In this document: piece after piece, positions 32,920 to 42,412 of the stretch
Layout: every line of letters starts with the position of its first letter
How positions within the stretch are numbered: the first letter of the stretch is position 1
Assembly: GCF_002237655.1 (NCBI RefSeq)
Contig: NZ_NOKT01000019.1
Coordinates: 100,003 to 164,002, forward strand
Direction: 5' to 3'
Source of the DNA: Streptomyces sp. XY006
GTDB taxonomy: Bacteria > Actinomycetota > Actinomycetes > Streptomycetales > Streptomycetaceae
DNA length: 64,000 nt
Notes under the pieces: generated by a model
Database searches by the model: none
What the model was told of the DNA's origin: nothing
What the model saw: the letters and a program-made list of their open reading frames with translations, nothing else
Program-made: the position numbers and the translations under genes

Positions 32920-34380
32920 GTGACGTACACGCCGAGGAGCAGCACACCGCCACCGGCGGGCTCCGGCCTGCCCATCCTGCCGGCCGTACCGGCCCAGGCG
33001 TCCCCGCCGGCCCCGGCCCGCCCCCCGGGCAGCCCGGCGGCACCGCGGCCCTCCCCCCAGTCCCCCCGCCGTACGGCCTTCGCCGAGGGCCTGGACCGGC
33101 TCCGCGCCGCCGCCACGACGGAACCGGGCCGTCTGCGCATCATCGGCGCCCTGCTGGCCCTGCTCGTCGTCGCCTTCGGGTCCGTCACGGCCTGGCAGAT
33201 GACCGACCGCGCGTCCGCCGCCGACGACGTCCTCACCAGCAGCCAGCCCCTCACCTCCGACGCGGCCGACATCTACCGCTCCCTCGCGGACGCCAACACC
33301 GCGGCCTCCAGCGGCTTCCTCGCCGGCGGCCAGGAATCGGCCACCACCCGCGACCGCTACGAGAAGGACATCCGCACGGCCGCCGAGAAGCTCGTCAACG
33401 CGGCCGCCAACGCCGACCCCGGCTCCCCCTCCACCGCGACGATCGCCGAACTCAACCGGCTCCTGCCCGAGTACAAGGGCCTGATCGAACGCGCCCGCAC
33501 CTACAACCGCCAGGGCTTCCCCGTCGGCGGCGCCTATCTGCGCTACGCCAACGAGAAGATGCAGCAGCACATGCTCCCGGCGGCGGAGGACCTCTACGAG
33601 AAGGAGAACCAGCGCCTGGAGGCGGACTACGCGGACGCCCGCCCCTACCCCTGGGCGGCCATCGCGCTCGGCGTCCTCGCCCTCGCCGCCCTCGCCTGGT
33701 CCCAGCACCGCACGTACCGCCGCACGAACCGGGTCCTCAACCACGGCCTGGTCGCCGCCACGGCCACCGCCACGGTCGTCCTGCTCTGGCTGGTCGTCGG
33801 CCACAGCGTCGCCCGGGCCGCCCTGGACGACTCCTACGACCACGGCGTCCGCTCCCTGAACGTGCTGCACGACGCCCGCATCGCCTCCCTCAAGGCCCGG
33901 GGCAACGAGAACCTCACCCTGGTGGCCCGGGGCGCGGAGACGAAGAAGGTCGGCGACCGGACGTACGACGCCTACGACCACGACTTCGGCGCGGACATCA
34001 AGGCCCTGGGCGCCCGTCTGGAGGCCGCCGGGAAGCTCGCCGACGACGCCGCGGGCGAACGCCCCGTCACCACGGCCGTGGGCAACATGAAGGAGTGGCA
34101 GCGGCGCCACGCCGCGGCCCGCGAGCAGGACGAGAACGGCAACTACCAGCAGGCGCTCGACCTGGTCATCGGCGCCAAGGGCGCGACCGGCGAGTGCTTC
34201 GACAGCGTCGACGCGAACCTGCGCGCGGCGCTGGTGCACGAGGAGACGGAGTTCCGGCACGCGGCGGGCGACGGCCGGGACGCGCTGACGGGCCTCCCGG
34301 CGGGCGCCGCGGTCCTGGCGGTCCTGGGCGCCGCGGGCGCGGTGCTCGGCATCGGCCGCAGGCTCTCGGAGTACCGGTGA
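32920..34380 (+). CDS. GlnX-like membrane signal transducer
   Basis: A 486-residue membrane protein. After a Pro-rich cytosolic N-terminus (about residues 1-45) it has four helices: GALLALLVVAFGSVTAW, AAIALGVLALAALAW, ATATATVVLLWLVVG and AGAAVLAVLGAAGAVLGIG. Each pair encloses a helical extracytoplasmic domain of roughly 150 residues (Q-T/AxxDIYRSLADANTAASSGFLAGG in the first). This is the layout of mycobacterial GlnX, which senses via GlnH and passes the signal to PknG. GTG 32920 is preferred because GGGGGAGG precedes it at 5 nt; ATG 32899 is in frame. First gene of the seven-gene signalling operon. Confidence 0.8.
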   Translation: MTYTPRSSTPPPAGSGLPILPAVPAQASPPAPARPPGSPAAPRPSPQSPRRTAFAEGLDRLRAAATTEPGRLRIIGALLALLVVAFGSVTAWQMTDRASAADDVLTSSQPLTSDAADIYRSLADANTAASSGFLAGGQESATTRDRYEKDIRTAAEKLVNAAANADPGSPSTATIAELNRLLPEYKGLIERARTYNRQGFPVGGAYLRYANEKMQQHMLPAAEDLYEKENQRLEADYADARPYPWAAIALGVLALAALAWSQHRTYRRTNRVLNHGLVAATATATVVLLWLVVGHSVARAALDDSYDHGVRSLNVLHDARIASLKARGNENLTLVARGAETKKVGDRTYDAYDHDFGADIKALGARLEAAGKLADDAAGERPVTTAVGNMKEWQRRHAAAREQDENGNYQQALDLVIGAKGATGECFDSVDANLRAALVHEETEFRHAAGDGRDALTGLPAGAAVLAVLGAAGAVLGIGRRLSEYR

Positions 34381-34409
34381 ACGGGCCACCGGCGAAAGGA
34401 GGAGGCACG

Positions 34410-35453
34410 ATGCGCAGCAGTCTCAGGGGCTGGGGCGGAGTGACCGCGATGGCGGTCGTCTGCGTCCTGGTGGCGCTCCTCGCGCTCTGCCTCCCGAAGT
34501 CCGCGGTGTCCACGCGGACCGGCGGGACCGAGAAGACCGCCACCAGCACCGCCGCCACCTCCACGGCCACCACCGGATCCACGGCGGACGAGGACTGCGA
34601 GGACCCCGAGAAGCAGACCCTCTCCCCCTCCTCCGCCGACGGCCCCACCATCCAGGAGATCAAGAACCGCAAGGGCGAGAGGCGCAAGCTGATCGTCGGC
34701 GTCGACCAGAACAGCTACCGCTGGGGCTACCGCAACCCCAACAGCGGCAAGAAGGCGGAGCTCGAAGGCTTCGACATCGACCTGGTCCACCGCATCGCCG
34801 AGGACATACTGGGCGACCCGAAGGCCGTCCAGTTCAAGGCGATCCCCACCGACCAGCGCATCCCGGCGATCCAGGACGGCCGCGTGGACATGGTCGTGCG
34901 CACGATGACGATCAACTGCGCGCGCATCGCGGACGTCGCCTTCTCCGCGCCCTACTTCAAGACGGGCCAGCAGGTCCTCGCCCCCAAGTCCAGCCCCGTC
35001 ACGGGCTACGACGACACGCTCGCGCACAAGAGGATCTGCACGGCGGCCGGTTCGACGGCGTACTCCACGCTGGAGGCGGACCAGAAGAGCGGCGAACTCC
35101 CCGCGACGACCGACATCTCCACCACCGTCCCGAACCAACTCGACTGCCTGGTACGCCTCCAGCTCGGCGAGGTCGACGCGGTCGTCACCGACGGCGCCCT
35201 CGCGGCGAGCCAGGCGGCCCAGGATCCGACGGTCCAGCTCAAGGGCGACGCCTTCACTGCCGAGTACTACGGCGTGGCGATGAAGAAGGACGCGGACGAT
35301 CTGGTACGCCGGGTCAACCAAATCCTGGTGGACTACCGCAAGGACACCGCGAACGGCTGGCAGGCGTCGTACGGGAAATGGCTGTCCGCGACACTGGGCA
35401 AGGATGCGAAGAAGTCGGAACCCCCGGCACCGCAGTACCTCCGCACCGGCTGA
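34410..35453 (+). CDS. GlnH-like extracytoplasmic amino-acid-binding protein
   Basis: A 347-residue exported binding protein. The signal helix is VTAMAVVCVLVALLALC; the cysteine follows L-A-L rather than a standard lipobox, so lipidation is uncertain. A Thr/Ser/Ala-rich linker follows, then a type-3 solute-binding domain (KLIVGVDQNSYRWGYRNP..ELEGFDIDLVHRIAEDILG; AIPTDQRIPAIQDGRVDMVVRTMTI; the C-terminal lobe with QLGEVDAVVTDGA). Family 3 binds polar amino acids; the mycobacterial homologue GlnH binds Asp/Glu. A strong AAAGGAGGAGG ribosome site precedes ATG 34410. No permease or ABC ATPase lies beside it, so it is a sensor for the GlnX-like protein rather than an importer. Confidence 0.85.
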   Translation: MRSSLRGWGGVTAMAVVCVLVALLALCLPKSAVSTRTGGTEKTATSTAATSTATTGSTADEDCEDPEKQTLSPSSADGPTIQEIKNRKGERRKLIVGVDQNSYRWGYRNPNSGKKAELEGFDIDLVHRIAEDILGDPKAVQFKAIPTDQRIPAIQDGRVDMVVRTMTINCARIADVAFSAPYFKTGQQVLAPKSSPVTGYDDTLAHKRICTAAGSTAYSTLEADQKSGELPATTDISTTVPNQLDCLVRLQLGEVDAVVTDGALAASQAAQDPTVQLKGDAFTAEYYGVAMKKDADDLVRRVNQILVDYRKDTANGWQASYGKWLSATLGKDAKKSEPPAPQYLRTG

Positions 35454-35523
35454 GGGTGGCCGGGACCGACGAATGAACAAGCCCCAACTCCCCGACCGGC
35501 ACACAGGCAGCGAGAGGTGATCG

Positions 35524-36858
35524 ATGGGCGTCACGGGACCCACCGGGCCGGTGATGGACCGGGACGAGGTGGACCGTGCGCTGGCGCGGCTCGGCGCGGA
35601 GCACGAGGCGATCGAGACCTCGCTCCTCGCCCTGCAGGACCACGCGGGCCGCAGACTCCTGGAGGGTGCCGAGCTCACCGGCGTGACGCGGGAGCGCTGG
35701 GCGTCCACGGAGGCGTCTATCACGCTGCTGTGGACGTACTTCGACGCGTACTCCGACGCGCTGCGCTCTGCCCGGGACATCCGGGCCCGGCGCCGCTGGT
35801 CCAGCCGCGAGGACCTGGCGGAGCTGACGGAACTCCTCAGCGGTGAAGCCGTCACGATCGCGGGCAGTGCCGCGGCGACGGCCAACGCCCCGACGCCGCA
35901 CGGCAGTCCGGGCAGGCTCAGTGAGCGCTACTCGCTCGCCACGCTCGTCGACCGGATGAACGAGCTGTACGCGACGAGCCTGGACATGGTGGTCGCGGCG
36001 GACGCGGTCTGGTCGGCGCTGCCGGCCCGGATCGACCTGCTGGCGGCCGAACTCCAGCGCACCCGCCGGCTCGCCCACTCGGTCGGGGTGCGGCCCGGCG
36101 AGCATCCGGCCGGCGACGACCTGGAGCGCATCACCCGCACGCTGACGAAGCTGCGCGAGCAGGTGATCTCGGATCCGCTGGCGTTCTGGCAGCCCGCCGA
36201 GGGCAGTTCGGCCCCGGGCGGCGGCCGGCCGGACACCACGGTGTACGACCGCGAGGCGCGCGCCCTGGAGGACGTGCGGCGGGAGATCGACGCCGTGCTG
36301 ACGGTCCGCCAGGACGCGGAGAAGCGGATCGTCGCGCTGCGGGACGTCCTCAGCCGGGCGGACCGCACGCTCGCCGAGGCGCGCACCGCGCGCGGCGAGG
36401 TCCTGGCGAAGATCGCCGCGACGGAGGTGCCGGTCGTCAGCGGCCCGCCCACGGCGCTGCAGGAGCAGCTGGCGACGGCCGCGGAGTACCGCAGGCAGGG
36501 CCAGTGGCACCGCCTGTCCCCGCTGCTGGAGTCGCTGGAGCAGAAGGCCGAGGACGAACTGCTGCGCGCCCGCGAGTCGTTGACGGCCGTCACGGCTCCC
36601 CTGGCGGTCCGCGCCGAACTGCGCGGCCGGCTCGACGCGTACAAGGCCAAGGTCGCCCGGCACGGCTTCGCGGAGGACGCGCTGCTGGTGGAGCGGTACG
36701 AGAAGGCGCGCCGCATGCTGTGGAGCGCCCCCTGCGACCTGCGCGCCGCCGAGCAGGCCGTGCTGCGCTACCAGCATGCGGCCGCCGAGCTGCTCGGCGG
36801 CCCGCGGGTGCCGGACCAGGGCGGGCCCGAGGACGACCGGAGGGGGCCGGGCGCATGA
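35524..36858 (+). CDS. Alpha-helical protein of the PknG operon
   Basis: A 444-residue soluble protein with no signal or membrane helix, predicted to be almost all helix with coiled-coil stretches (ALARLGAEHEAIETSLLALQDHAGRRLLEGAELTG near the start; ARALEDVRREIDAVLTVRQDAEKRIVALRDVLSRADRTLAEA near 255-300; EQLATAAEYRRQGQWHRLSPLLESLEQKAEDELL near 325). I do not recognise the family. ATG 35524 follows GAGAGGTGA, and the stop overlaps the pknG start (ATGA). Position suggests an adaptor between the sensor pair and the kinase, which is inference. Confidence 0.75.
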   Translation: MGVTGPTGPVMDRDEVDRALARLGAEHEAIETSLLALQDHAGRRLLEGAELTGVTRERWASTEASITLLWTYFDAYSDALRSARDIRARRRWSSREDLAELTELLSGEAVTIAGSAAATANAPTPHGSPGRLSERYSLATLVDRMNELYATSLDMVVAADAVWSALPARIDLLAAELQRTRRLAHSVGVRPGEHPAGDDLERITRTLTKLREQVISDPLAFWQPAEGSSAPGGGRPDTTVYDREARALEDVRREIDAVLTVRQDAEKRIVALRDVLSRADRTLAEARTARGEVLAKIAATEVPVVSGPPTALQEQLATAAEYRRQGQWHRLSPLLESLEQKAEDELLRARESLTAVTAPLAVRAELRGRLDAYKAKVARHGFAEDALLVERYEKARRMLWSAPCDLRAAEQAVLRYQHAAAELLGGPRVPDQGGPEDDRRGPGA

Positions 36859-39515
36859 GCGACGAGGGGGAGTCCATGAGTCAGGCACCGCACGAGCCGT
36901 CCGGCCCCGCGGGCGGCTGCCAGCGCCCCACCTGCGAGGGCGTGTACGAGGACGTGGGCGGCGGCGAGCTGTACTGCGACACCTGCGGGCTGGCGCCGGT
37001 CGTCGCGCCGGACGGCATGGTCGGTTCGCCCCCCACCGGCATCACCGCCGGCGGCAGGGGCGGCTCGCGCGGCTCCGGCAGCGCCGGCTCCCGCTCCAGC
37101 GGCCGCAGTTCCCGTACGTCGTCGCAGTCGTCGAAGTCGCGCCGGTCGGTGTCGGGACGTCTGACGCGCGCCTCGTCGGGCAGGTCGACGGGCCGCTCGG
37201 TGTCGGTGCGCAGCTCGGGTTCCGCGGCCGGTTCGTCGTCCCGGGGCCGGCTGGGCGCCGGGCTGGTGCAGGTGCCCCCGATCCCCCGGCCCGATCCGCG
37301 CGAGATGGTCCTGGACCACCCCGAGGTGCCCGAGCGGAAGCGGTTCTGCTCGCGCTCGGACTGCGGCGCGCCGGTGGGCCGGGCACGCGGCGACCGGCCG
37401 GGGCGCACGGAGGGCTTCTGCACCAAGTGCGGCCACCCGTACTCGTTCGTGCCGAAGCTCAAGGCCGGGGACGTGGTGCACGGCCAGTACGAGGTGGTCG
37501 GCTGCCTGGCGCACGGCGGGCTCGGCTGGATCTACCTCGCCGTCGACCGGGCGGTCTCCGACCGGTGGGTGGTCCTCAAGGGCCTGCTGGACACGGGCGA
37601 CCAGGACGCGATGGCGGCGGCGATCTCCGAGCGGCGCTTCCTCGCGGAGATCGAGCACGCCAACATCGTGCGGATCTACAACTTCGTGGAGCACCTGGAC
37701 CAGCGCACGGGCTCGCTCGACGGCTACATCGTCATGGAGTACGTCGGCGGCAAGTCCCTCAAGGAGATCGCCAACGCCCGCCGCACGGCGCAGGGCAGAC
37801 GCGACCCGCTGCCGGTGGAGCAGGCCTGCGCGTACGGCATCGAGGCGCTGGAGGCGCTGGGCCACCTGCACAGCCGCAATCTGCTCTACTGCGACTTCAA
37901 GGTCGACAACGCGATCCAGACCGAGGACCAGCTGAAGCTGATCGACATGGGCGCCGTGCGCCGGATGGACGACGAGGAGTCGGCCATCTACGGCACGGTC
38001 GGCTACCAGGCCCCGGAGGTGGCCGAGGCCGGCCCGTCGGTGGCGAGCGACCTGTACACGGTCGCGCGCACCCTCGCCGTGCTGACCTTCGACTTCCAGG
38101 GCTACACGAACGTCTACGTCGACTCCCTGCCCGACCCCGACCACATCGAGGTCTTCCGGCAGTACGAGTCGTTCTACCGGCTGCTGGTGCGCGCGACGGA
38201 CCCCGACCCGGCCCGCCGCTTCGCCTCGGCGCAGGAGATGACCGAGCAGCTGACGGGCGTGCTGCGCGAGGTCGTCTCCCTCCAGACGGGCCGCGCCCGC
38301 CCGGCGCTGTCCACCCTGTTCGGGCCGGAACTGCGCGTCACGGACACGGAGTTGTTCCCGAAGCCGGCCGGTGAGGTGTCCCGGCTGGGGGCCCGGGCGG
38401 TACGGACGCGGCGCGGCTCCACCGCCGCACCTCCCGCCCCGCCCGCGGCGGCCCTGTCCACGGCGTCCGCCGCTGCCCCGCTCTCCCCGGGGGCCGCCCC
38501 GTACGGCGGCGCACCCGGCGCGGCCCTCACGCACAGCCCGCCCCCGGCGGCCGGCCCCGCCGCGCCCGGCCTCGTCAAACCCGTCGACGCCCCCGCCGCC
38601 GCCCTCGCCCTGCCCGTCCCGCGCGTCGACCCGACCGACCCCAACGCCGGTTTCCTGGCGGGCCTGATGACCTCGGCCCCGGCCGAGCTGCTCGGCGCCC
38701 TCGCGGCCGCCCCGGCCCCGTCGACCGAGACCCGGCTGCGGCAGACCCGGGCCTGGCTGGAGACGGGCGATCCGGGCTCCGCCCTGCAGACGCTGGTCGC
38801 CCTGGAGGGCGAGCGGCCCGACGACTGGCGGGTGGTCTGGTACCGGGGCGTGGCCGCCCTGGTCACGGGCGACGACGAGGGCGCCGCGCTGGCCTTCGAT
38901 GCCGTCTACGACGCCTTCCCGGGCGAGATCGCGCCCAAGCTGGCGCTCGGCCTGTGCGCGGAGGTGCTGGGCCAGCTGGACAACGCCGCCGAGTACTACC
39001 GGCTGGTGTGGTCGACCGACCCGAGCCATGTGAGCGCCGCGTTCGGGCTGGCCCGGGTGCAGCTGGCGACCGGGGACCGGCGCGGCGCCGTACGGACGCT
39101 GGAGTCGGTGCCGGAGTCGTCCATCCACTACACGGCTGCGCGCGTGGCGGCCGTCCGGGCCCGGCTGCGGCAGCGCACGGCGACGGCGACGGACGTGCCG
39201 TTCCTGGAGGACCTGACGGCCGCCGCCGCGCAGGTCGAGGCGCTGGAGGCGTACGGTCTGGATCCGGCGCGCCGCGAGCAGCTGTCGGCCGAAGTCCTCG
39301 GTTGCGCCCTGGACTGGGTACTCTCCGGGGGCCAGGGTTCCGCCCCTCCCGCCGCCGGAGGACGGACGCTGCTCGGCAGCGGCCTGGACGAACGGGGCCT
39401 GCGCTTCGGCCTGGAGCGTTCGTACCGCACGCTGGCCCGGCTGGCGCGCGGCGGCGAGGAGAGGATCGACCTGGTGGAACGTGCCAATCGTTACCGCCCC
39501 CGGACATGGGTGTAG
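36855..39515 (+). CDS. pknG: PknG-type serine/threonine protein kinase
   Basis: An 886-residue soluble kinase. Order: N-terminal zinc ribbon (C22, C27, C41, C44); Gly/Ser/Arg-rich linker (about 69-131); rubredoxin-like four-Cys site (C165, C170, C189, C192); kinase domain from GQYEVVGCLAHGGLGWIYLA, with the ATP-binding Lys K242 (WVVLKG), catalytic D347 in LLYCDFKVDN and the metal Asp D364 in LIDMG, as in PknG, which lacks standard HRD and DFG; a Pro/Ala linker; a TPR-like helical domain (about 615-886). PknG controls glutamate and 2-oxoglutarate metabolism through FHA substrates in mycobacteria and corynebacteria. An FHA protein is the last gene of this operon. The ATG at 36855 overlaps the previous stop; ATG 36876 has a better ribosome site. 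Confidence 0.92.
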   Translation: MSDEGESMSQAPHEPSGPAGGCQRPTCEGVYEDVGGGELYCDTCGLAPVVAPDGMVGSPPTGITAGGRGGSRGSGSAGSRSSGRSSRTSSQSSKSRRSVSGRLTRASSGRSTGRSVSVRSSGSAAGSSSRGRLGAGLVQVPPIPRPDPREMVLDHPEVPERKRFCSRSDCGAPVGRARGDRPGRTEGFCTKCGHPYSFVPKLKAGDVVHGQYEVVGCLAHGGLGWIYLAVDRAVSDRWVVLKGLLDTGDQDAMAAAISERRFLAEIEHANIVRIYNFVEHLDQRTGSLDGYIVMEYVGGKSLKEIANARRTAQGRRDPLPVEQACAYGIEALEALGHLHSRNLLYCDFKVDNAIQTEDQLKLIDMGAVRRMDDEESAIYGTVGYQAPEVAEAGPSVASDLYTVARTLAVLTFDFQGYTNVYVDSLPDPDHIEVFRQYESFYRLLVRATDPDPARRFASAQEMTEQLTGVLREVVSLQTGRARPALSTLFGPELRVTDTELFPKPAGEVSRLGARAVRTRRGSTAAPPAPPAAALSTASAAAPLSPGAAPYGGAPGAALTHSPPPAAGPAAPGLVKPVDAPAAALALPVPRVDPTDPNAGFLAGLMTSAPAELLGALAAAPAPSTETRLRQTRAWLETGDPGSALQTLVALEGERPDDWRVVWYRGVAALVTGDDEGAALAFDAVYDAFPGEIAPKLALGLCAEVLGQLDNAAEYYRLVWSTDPSHVSAAFGLARVQLATGDRRGAVRTLESVPESSIHYTAARVAAVRARLRQRTATATDVPFLEDLTAAAAQVEALEAYGLDPARREQLSAEVLGCALDWVLSGGQGSAPPAAGGRTLLGSGLDERGLRFGLERSYRTLARLARGGEERIDLVERANRYRPRTWV

Positions 39516-39518
39516 TTG

Positions 39519-40934
39519 ATGTCGCAGATGCCCCAGTTGTCCGCCTGCCCGAGTTGCGAGGAACCCCTCGAATCGGGTGACCGTTTCTGCGGCGCGTGCG
39601 GATACGACCTGTCCGCCGTGCCGGAACGGCCGCAGGACAACCCGACCATCGCCATGAACGGCTCGGTGCCCGCACAGGGCGCGCCGGCCGGTGCGTATCC
39701 CGAGGCCCAGGCGGCGCCCCCCGCCGGCCAGGCCTGGCCCGCCCCCGGGCCGGACGGCCCGGACGCCCCGGGACCGGCGCACCCGCCGACGCACCTCCCG
39801 GGCGCGGCCCCGGGCGGCACCACGCTGCCACCGGGCACGCCCCCGCCCCCGAGCGCCCCGCCGGCCCCGGCCGCGGGCGTCCGCTTCGACCGGCGGCCGG
39901 AGCCGGGCGGTCACGCCGTTCCGGCCGGGGCCGGGCCGACCCAGCCCGACGAGTACCTCCTCCAGGCACCGGACCCACGGGTGTCCGCCGACCCCGCGGC
40001 GCCGGCCGCGGACGCCGGCGGCAAGGTCTGCGTGGCCTGCCGAGCCGGCCGCGTGGACGACGACGGCTACTGCGAGAACTGCGGCCACGCCCAGCCGCGC
40101 GAACGGGACCACATGGAGCAGGAGTCCGGCCCGGTGGCCGCGGTCAGCGACCGCGGCCTGCGCCACCACCGCAACGAGGACGCGTTCGCCATCGGCAGCA
40201 CCGCGCTGCCCGACGGCTCCCCCGCCTCCGTGGCGATCGTCTGCGACGGCGTCTCCTCGGCGACCCGCCCGGACGACGCCTCGCTGGCGGCGTCGCAGGC
40301 GGCGAGCCAGTCCCTGCTGGCCGCCCTGCCCCGGGGCACGCACCCGCAGCAGGCGATGCACGACGCGATCGTCGCCGCGTCCCGCGCGGTCAACTCGCTG
40401 GCCGAGGAGCCCGCCACGGCCCGCGAGCACGCCCCGCACCAGAACGCGCCCGCGTGCACCATCGTCGGCGCGGTGGTGACGTCGGGCCTGCTCATCGTCG
40501 GCTGGGTCGGCGACAGCCGCGCCTACTGGGTCCCGGTCGACCGGAGCGCTCCCCCGGCCCGGCTCACCGAGGACGACTCCTGGGCCGCGCAGATGGTCGC
40601 CGCGGGCCTGATGAACGAGGCCGAGGCCTACGCCGACGAACGCGCCCACGCGATCACCGGCTGGCTCGGCGCCGACGCCTACGAACTGGAACCGCACACC
40701 GCCGCGTTCAAGCCGGACCGCCCGGGCGTGGTCGTGGTCTGCACGGACGGCCTGTGGAACTACGCGGAGGCGGCCGAGGAGATGGCCCGGGTCGTCCCGC
40801 TCGACGCGGCCACGCATCCGCTGCACAGCGCCCGGGTGCTCGTCGGCCACGCCCTGGACGGCGGGGGCCACGACAACGTAACAGTGGCGCTCGTGCCGTT
40901 CCCCGCCGTCCCGCAGGGGGCAGGATCGGCCTGA
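39519..40934 (+). CDS. PP2C-type protein phosphatase with zinc ribbons
   Basis: A 471-residue protein. The N-terminal zinc ribbon (CPSCEEPLESGDRFCGACG), a Pro/Ala linker and a second ribbon (CVACRAGRVDDDGYCENCG, near 170-190) precede a PP2C domain: SDRGLRHHRNEDAFAI (metal Asp), AIVCDGVSS (metal Asp-Gly), GWVGDSRAYW, VVVCTDGLWNY and GHDNVTVAL. All metal-binding Asp residues are present. It most likely removes the phosphates placed by the PknG-type kinase. It starts four bases after pknG ends, and the ATG at 39528 is an alternative. Confidence 0.9.
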   Translation: MSQMPQLSACPSCEEPLESGDRFCGACGYDLSAVPERPQDNPTIAMNGSVPAQGAPAGAYPEAQAAPPAGQAWPAPGPDGPDAPGPAHPPTHLPGAAPGGTTLPPGTPPPPSAPPAPAAGVRFDRRPEPGGHAVPAGAGPTQPDEYLLQAPDPRVSADPAAPAADAGGKVCVACRAGRVDDDGYCENCGHAQPRERDHMEQESGPVAAVSDRGLRHHRNEDAFAIGSTALPDGSPASVAIVCDGVSSATRPDDASLAASQAASQSLLAALPRGTHPQQAMHDAIVAASRAVNSLAEEPATAREHAPHQNAPACTIVGAVVTSGLLIVGWVGDSRAYWVPVDRSAPPARLTEDDSWAAQMVAAGLMNEAEAYADERAHAITGWLGADAYELEPHTAAFKPDRPGVVVVCTDGLWNYAEAAEEMARVVPLDAATHPLHSARVLVGHALDGGGHDNVTVALVPFPAVPQGAGSA

Positions 40935-40955
40935 GGCCACGTACGGGGACGCCTC

Positions 40956-40981
40956 GGCGGACCGGAGGGGACCGGTCCGCC
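40956..40981 (+). promoter_or_regulatory. Hairpin between phosphatase and VWA genes
   Basis: GGCGGACCGG and CCGGTCCGCC make a perfect 10-bp stem around AGGGGA in the 99-bp gap. There is no T-run, so it may be an mRNA stability element or partial terminator. Confidence 0.5.
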
Positions 40982-41033
40982 TACCGTCATCACCCTGCCT
41001 CGGCGGGGGCTTTGAAGGGGGATCGAAGCAGGC

Positions 41034-42380
41034 ATGGCCAATTTCTCGAAGTCGAACGTGCCCCGGTTCTCGGTGGACGTGTACCAGAACGAGTACCTGC
41101 CGGAGGGGTCCGGCGAGGTCAACGCCATCGTCACGGTGACGGCGACCGGCGGCGGCACGATCGGCAGCGCGGTCGCGGCGCCCCAGCTCTACGCACCCGG
41201 GCAGGGCCCGTCCGCCGCCGTGGCGATCATGGTCGACTGCTCGGGGTCGATGGACTACCCGCCGACCAAGATGCGCAACGCCCGGGACGCCACGTCCGCC
41301 GCGATCGACACCCTGCGCGACGGCGTGCACTTCGCCGTGATCGGCGGGACGCACGTGGCCAAGGAGGTCTACCCGGGCGGCGGCCGGGTCGCGGTCGCCG
41401 ACGCCACCACCCGGGCCCAGGCCAAGCAGGCGCTGCGCTCGCTGAGCGCGGGCGGCGGTACGGCGATCGGCACCTGGCTGCGCCTGGCCGACCGGCTGCT
41501 GTCCTCGGCGGACGTCGCCATCCGGCACGGCATCCTGCTCACCGACGGCCGCAACGAGCACGAGTCGCCCGAGGACCTGAAGGCAGCGCTCGACGCGTGC
41601 GCCGGGCGTTTCACCTGTGACGCGCGCGGCGTGGGCACCGACTGGGAAGTGAAAGAAGTCACAGCGATCGCCTCCGCCCTGCTCGGCACGGCCGACATCG
41701 TCGCCGATCCGGCCGGGCTCGCCGCCGACTTCACGCGGATGATGGAGACGGCGATGGGCAAGGAGGTCGCGGACGTCTCCCTGCGGCTGTGGACCCCGGT
41801 CGGCACGACTGTGAGGTTCGTCAAGCAGGTCGCCCCCACCGTCGAGGAGCTGACCGGCCGCCGCACCGAGGCGGGCCCGCGCGCGGGCGACTACCCCCTG
41901 GGTTCCTGGGGGGACGAGTCCCGTGACTACCACGTCTGCGTGGAGGTGCCGCCCGCGAACCTCGGCCAGGAGATGCTGGCGGCCCGGATCTCGCTGGTCG
42001 TTCCGCAGCCCGACGGCAGCGTCCAGAACCTCGGCGCGCAGGGCCTGGTGCGGGCCGTGTGGACCGACGACATGGTCGCCTCGACGTCGATCAACCCGCA
42101 GGTGGCCCACTACACCGGGCAGGCCGAACTGGCACAGGTCATCCAACAAGGGCTGGATCTGCGCAAGTCGGGAGATATCGACGGAGCAACGGCCAAACTG
42201 GGCCGGGCCGTTCAGCTCGCGAGTGCCTCGGGGAACGCCGATACTGCGAAACTGCTTGCGAAGGTGGTGGACGTGGTCGATGCCGCGACCGGTACTGTGC
42301 GACTGAAGGCGAAGGTCGAGGAGGCGGACGAGATGACGCTCGAAACCCGGTCCACCAAGACCGTTCGCGTGAAGAAGTGA
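41034..42380 (+). CDS. VWA-domain protein of the PknG operon
   Basis: A 448-residue cytosolic protein. It starts with a beta-sandwich-like part (RFSVDVYQNEYLPEGSGEVNAIVTVTA), followed by a von Willebrand A domain with an intact MIDAS (MVDCSGSMD, then the Thr in GGTAIGTW and the Asp in LLTDGRNEH). After about residue 240 there is a second beta-rich domain and a helical C-terminus. The MIDAS motif implies metal-dependent protein binding. ATG 41034 follows a GGGGGATCGAAG stretch. Its place between a phosphatase and an FHA protein suggests a scaffold or substrate in the kinase pathway, as in other bacterial VWA/PP2C/kinase clusters. Confidence 0.88.
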   Translation: MANFSKSNVPRFSVDVYQNEYLPEGSGEVNAIVTVTATGGGTIGSAVAAPQLYAPGQGPSAAVAIMVDCSGSMDYPPTKMRNARDATSAAIDTLRDGVHFAVIGGTHVAKEVYPGGGRVAVADATTRAQAKQALRSLSAGGGTAIGTWLRLADRLLSSADVAIRHGILLTDGRNEHESPEDLKAALDACAGRFTCDARGVGTDWEVKEVTAIASALLGTADIVADPAGLAADFTRMMETAMGKEVADVSLRLWTPVGTTVRFVKQVAPTVEELTGRRTEAGPRAGDYPLGSWGDESRDYHVCVEVPPANLGQEMLAARISLVVPQPDGSVQNLGAQGLVRAVWTDDMVASTSINPQVAHYTGQAELAQVIQQGLDLRKSGDIDGATAKLGRAVQLASASGNADTAKLLAKVVDVVDAATGTVRLKAKVEEADEMTLETRSTKTVRVKK

Positions 42381-42412
42381 CCTAGAAGAGATCGAAGGAG
42401 GGACGCGCCGAC

